In this document: positions 4,038 through 6,243 of the stretch, in pieces
Layout: every line of letters begins with the position of its first letter
How positions within the stretch are numbered: position 1 is the first letter of the stretch
Assembly: GCA_004375785.1 (NCBI GenBank)
Contig: SOKM01000138.1
Location: 1-6,243 of the forward strand
Length of the DNA: 6,243 nt
Reading direction: 5' to 3'
Source of the DNA: Candidatus Cloacimonadota bacterium
GTDB lineage: Bacteria; Hydrothermota; E44-bin80
Notes under the pieces: model-generated
What the model was told of the DNA's origin: nothing
The model's database searches: none
What the model saw: only the letters and a program-made list of their open reading frames with translations
Position numbers and translations under genes: made by a program

Positions 4038-6243
4038 CTAAAAGTAGAACATGAAGCCCACGACCACAGTTCTGTTCATAATTACGAGGGGGTCTTTTTC
4101 GCTGAAATCTTGTGAGTAGTAGTAGCGGACGACGTTCTCGTTACCAAGAATATTTTCGCACTCTGCAAAAAGAACAAAACCGTTGTTCCTTATAGAGACG
4201 ATTTTTGAGACCTGAACGTCCACACGCTTGTAAGAAGGAAACCGTGCACTGTTCATCTCACCGAAAACAGGAACCCAATTTTCGTTCGCTTCATCATATC
4301 TTCCACAAAGCACAGGTGTATAGAACCGTCCCGTATGGTAACGGTACTTCACCCCAAAGGAAAAATACGGAAGCAAATCTCCTGTTACAGATATGGTGAA
4401 ACTGTGGGGAATCTCATAACTCGATGTCACGAGTGCATCAGCATCCATCTCCCTCCTCTCCGAATCTGTGAAGGAATAAACAAAAAACCCGTTCAAAACT
4501 CCCCTGCTCAATTGAATCAAGCAATCAACCCCCCTTGCATAACCAAACCCATCCGATACATATTCATTCCCTTTTTTAAGAGGAAGATTTTCATATGTCT
4601 TATAAAATCCTTCCAGCCTTACTCTACCTCTTTTCATTCCCTTTTCAATTCCAAGAACATAGTGAACAGCCTTCTCGCTTGGAAGATTAGAAGCCATCAG
4701 GTCCTGGGTAGACTGAGGAGACTGATGATATATTCCTGTTGATAACTTCAGGGTTGTGTTTCTCCCCAGCAAATATGCAAGAGAGAACCGCGGGTCAACA
4801 ACTGTCTCTCTATTCCGAGTAATATGTTCGATTCTCAATCCCGGAACAAGAGTCACCCTCCTCTTTATCAGAAATTCATCCTGAATAAAGTAAAATAGTT
4901 TATTCTCTCGTATATTGCAGGAGAAATCAATAATCTCTGATTGGGAATTGAGGAACCGCAGAGAATCATCAGGAAATTCTCCATTCATATCTTCAAAAAT
5001 ACCTTCAATACCGCCGCCAGTCTCTATTCTGTGCAGACCCATTTTTTTCTCAAAATCACCCTCGCAATCAAGTTTCCTATCCCTCGAATCATTTTTGTAA
5101 TAACCCTCTATCTCTTCCTTTTCCCCAAAATCCACAAAGGATATCCTTGCCCTCAAAATCCCATTTTTATAGAGTGTTCTGTTCCTTACACTGATAATCT
5201 TCTGTTCACTCTTGCTGAGATATGTATGTGAATCGTCAATCCTTGGTTTCATTACATCACTGTTCCCTATTCCGAGTATTTCAAGTTTTGAGAACTGGTT
5301 ATACTGATAAGTTACCTTGGAAAAAAGGTCATAATATTGTGGAAATATTACAAACTCATCACGTGACCTGCTCAGATTTGAAATCAGGTAGGTTGTCCCA
5401 CCTCTCAAAAGAAGAAGATAGTTCATATTAGAAAAACCACTACCTTCGACACCAATGTATCCATTAGCAAGTGAGACACTGCACCTTCCTCTCAGAGAAC
5501 TGCGAGGAGAACGGGTTTTCACATCTACAACCGATGATAGACCATTACCATATTTTGCCCCAAACCCTCCACTTGTGAATGTAACATTACTCAGGATGGA
5601 AGGTTCAAAGAAACTGATAATTCCTCCGCCGATTGATTCAAGATGGTATGGATGCTCCAACCTTACTCCGTCGAGAAGAACGATATTTTCCTTTGAATTC
5701 CCTCCTCTCACAACAATCGGGGCAATGTCTCCACCACTCACACCAGGCAGGGACTTCAGCCCCCAGAAAAGTTCAGCACCACTACCAGGTAGCTTCCAGA
5801 GCTCAATAGGTGTGATAATTGTCTGTCCCGCTTCCTTTTTTTCTTTCACAGGACTTGCCGTTATTGTAATCCCCTGAATCATTACAGGTACAGATTCCAT
5901 CCCTATAAAAATAGGTTCTGTTTTCGAATCAACGATTAAATTTTCTATCACATCAGCGTAACCAATTCTCGTGAACCTCAGTTTATATTGTCCTTTTTCA
6001 ATCTCTTTAATAAGAAAATTCCCATTATTGCCGCTTATTCCACCTTTTGTAGTCCCTTCAACTATTATATTAACCCAACCCAGCCCTTCACCTGTCTTTG
6101 CATCAAAAACCCTTCCAGATATACTTTTTCGGCTTTTTTTCTCTAAGTTTCGTAAGATGTTTTTTGCCCATCTGTTCTGTGACTCAACATCAAGAGCCTT
6201 TCTTAAAAATCCTTTTGCCTTGTCAATCTCTCCTTTTTTTATA
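4038..6243 (-). CDS. TPR - carboxypeptidase-regulatory-like - TonB-dependent outer-membrane receptor fusion (5' end missing)
   Basis: 734 residues lie in the window; the start is beyond the right edge. Numbering from that edge: residues 1-36 are a TPR-like helical pair (KKGEIDKAKGFLRKAL, DVESQN, RWAKNILRNL); 40-115 form a carboxypeptidase-regulatory-like domain (ISGRVFDAKTGEGLG, VNIIVEGTTKGG, GNFLIKEIEKGQYKLRFTRIGY); then the linker IQGITITASP, which resembles the motif often preceding the plug in FCB receptors; about 141-247 the plug (LPGVSGGDIAPIVVRGG, IVLLDGVRLEHPYHLES, GGFGAKYGNGLSSVVDVKTR); 250-734 a barrel of alternating beta strands ending in Phe (VVVGFMFYF), as outer-membrane barrels do. 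Family proteins import ligands using TonB energy; the substrate is unknown. No ATG, GTG or TTG occurs in frame between 5952 and 6242, and the GTG at 5951 would cut the regulatory domain, so the TPR belongs to the same protein. A signal peptide is expected further upstream. Confidence 0.9.
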   Translation of the reverse strand, partial: IKKGEIDKAKGFLRKALDVESQNRWAKNILRNLEKKSRKSISGRVFDAKTGEGLGWVNIIVEGTTKGGISGNNGNFLIKEIEKGQYKLRFTRIGYADVIENLIVDSKTEPIFIGMESVPVMIQGITITASPVKEKKEAGQTIITPIELWKLPGSGAELFWGLKSLPGVSGGDIAPIVVRGGNSKENIVLLDGVRLEHPYHLESIGGGIISFFEPSILSNVTFTSGGFGAKYGNGLSSVVDVKTRSPRSSLRGRCSVSLANGYIGVEGSGFSNMNYLLLLRGGTTYLISNLSRSRDEFVIFPQYYDLFSKVTYQYNQFSKLEILGIGNSDVMKPRIDDSHTYLSKSEQKIISVRNRTLYKNGILRARISFVDFGEKEEIEGYYKNDSRDRKLDCEGDFEKKMGLHRIETGGGIEGIFEDMNGEFPDDSLRFLNSQSEIIDFSCNIRENKLFYFIQDEFLIKRRVTLVPGLRIEHITRNRETVVDPRFSLAYLLGRNTTLKLSTGIYHQSPQSTQDLMASNLPSEKAVHYVLGIEKGMKRGRVRLEGFYKTYENLPLKKGNEYVSDGFGYARGVDCLIQLSRGVLNGFFVYSFTDSERREMDADALVTSSYEIPHSFTISVTGDLLPYFSFGVKYRYHTGRFYTPVLCGRYDEANENWVPVFGEMNSARFPSYKRVDVQVSKIVSIRNNGFVLFAECENILGNENVVRYYYSQDFSEKDPLVIMNRTVVVGFMFYF

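Noticed and set aside
4331..4342. 12-bp match (reverse complement of 603-614, GTTACCATACGG) between the intergenic repeat and the receptor gene
   Set aside because: It falls inside ordinary barrel coding sequence, and nothing around it is shared, so chance is the simplest explanation.
4205..5877. Several plus-strand open frames opposite the receptor gene
   Set aside because: All are antisense shadows of a well-supported receptor reading frame; none shows a domain or a plausible start.
5949..5951. GTG as the start of the receptor gene
   Set aside because: Starting here would remove most of the regulatory domain and any signal peptide, while the open frame continues upstream with recognisable domains to the window edge.

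Overview
The window looks like chromosome of an uncultured, moderately AT-rich Gram-negative bacterium. It carries an outer-membrane TonB-dependent receptor and two surface proteins with tails resembling the C-terminal sorting domain of the Bacteroidetes-type type IX secretion system. LVIVD-repeat proteins with such tails, together with receptors carrying a carboxypeptidase-regulatory-like domain, point to the FCB group or a neighbouring candidate phylum (Cloacimonadota or WOR-3/Stahlbacteria style). The taxon is an inference from protein style, not from a marker gene.

Layout. Bases 1-572 hold the 3' end of a plus-strand LVIVD-repeat surface protein. Bases 573-887 are intergenic: a degenerate dispersed-repeat-like element, a short heptamer array, a probable terminator, and directly after it a strong sigma70-type promoter. 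Bases 888-3059 encode a complete 723-residue paralogue: signal peptide, 13 tandem LVIVD-type units and a sorting-type tail 81% identical to that of the first gene. Bases 3069-4021 are a compact element: a 26-bp perfect inverted repeat flanking a minus-strand gene for a REP-associated tyrosine transposase-like protein (RAYT). Bases 4038-6243 hold the 3' part of a large minus-strand gene joining a TPR segment, a carboxypeptidase-regulatory-like domain, a TonB plug and an outer-membrane barrel.

How the parts relate. The two plus-strand genes are tandem paralogues probably exported to the cell surface, and they show signs of past recombination. The receptor is an outer-membrane import or sensing protein. 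The RAYT element sits in the narrow space between these two convergent units, 20 bp past the stop of the surface protein and 64 bp downstream of the receptor stop, on the receptor's strand.

Most notable: the RAYT-like protein has a full-length reading frame and keeps a DnaA-C-like helix-turn-helix, yet all three expected catalytic positions are substituted (both histidines of the HUH motif, and the tyrosine before IHxNPV). It is either a dead transposase or a DNA-binding protein in the course of domestication. Second is the TPR-regulatory domain-receptor fusion, supported by the absence of any ATG, GTG or TTG start between the TPR and the regulatory domain.
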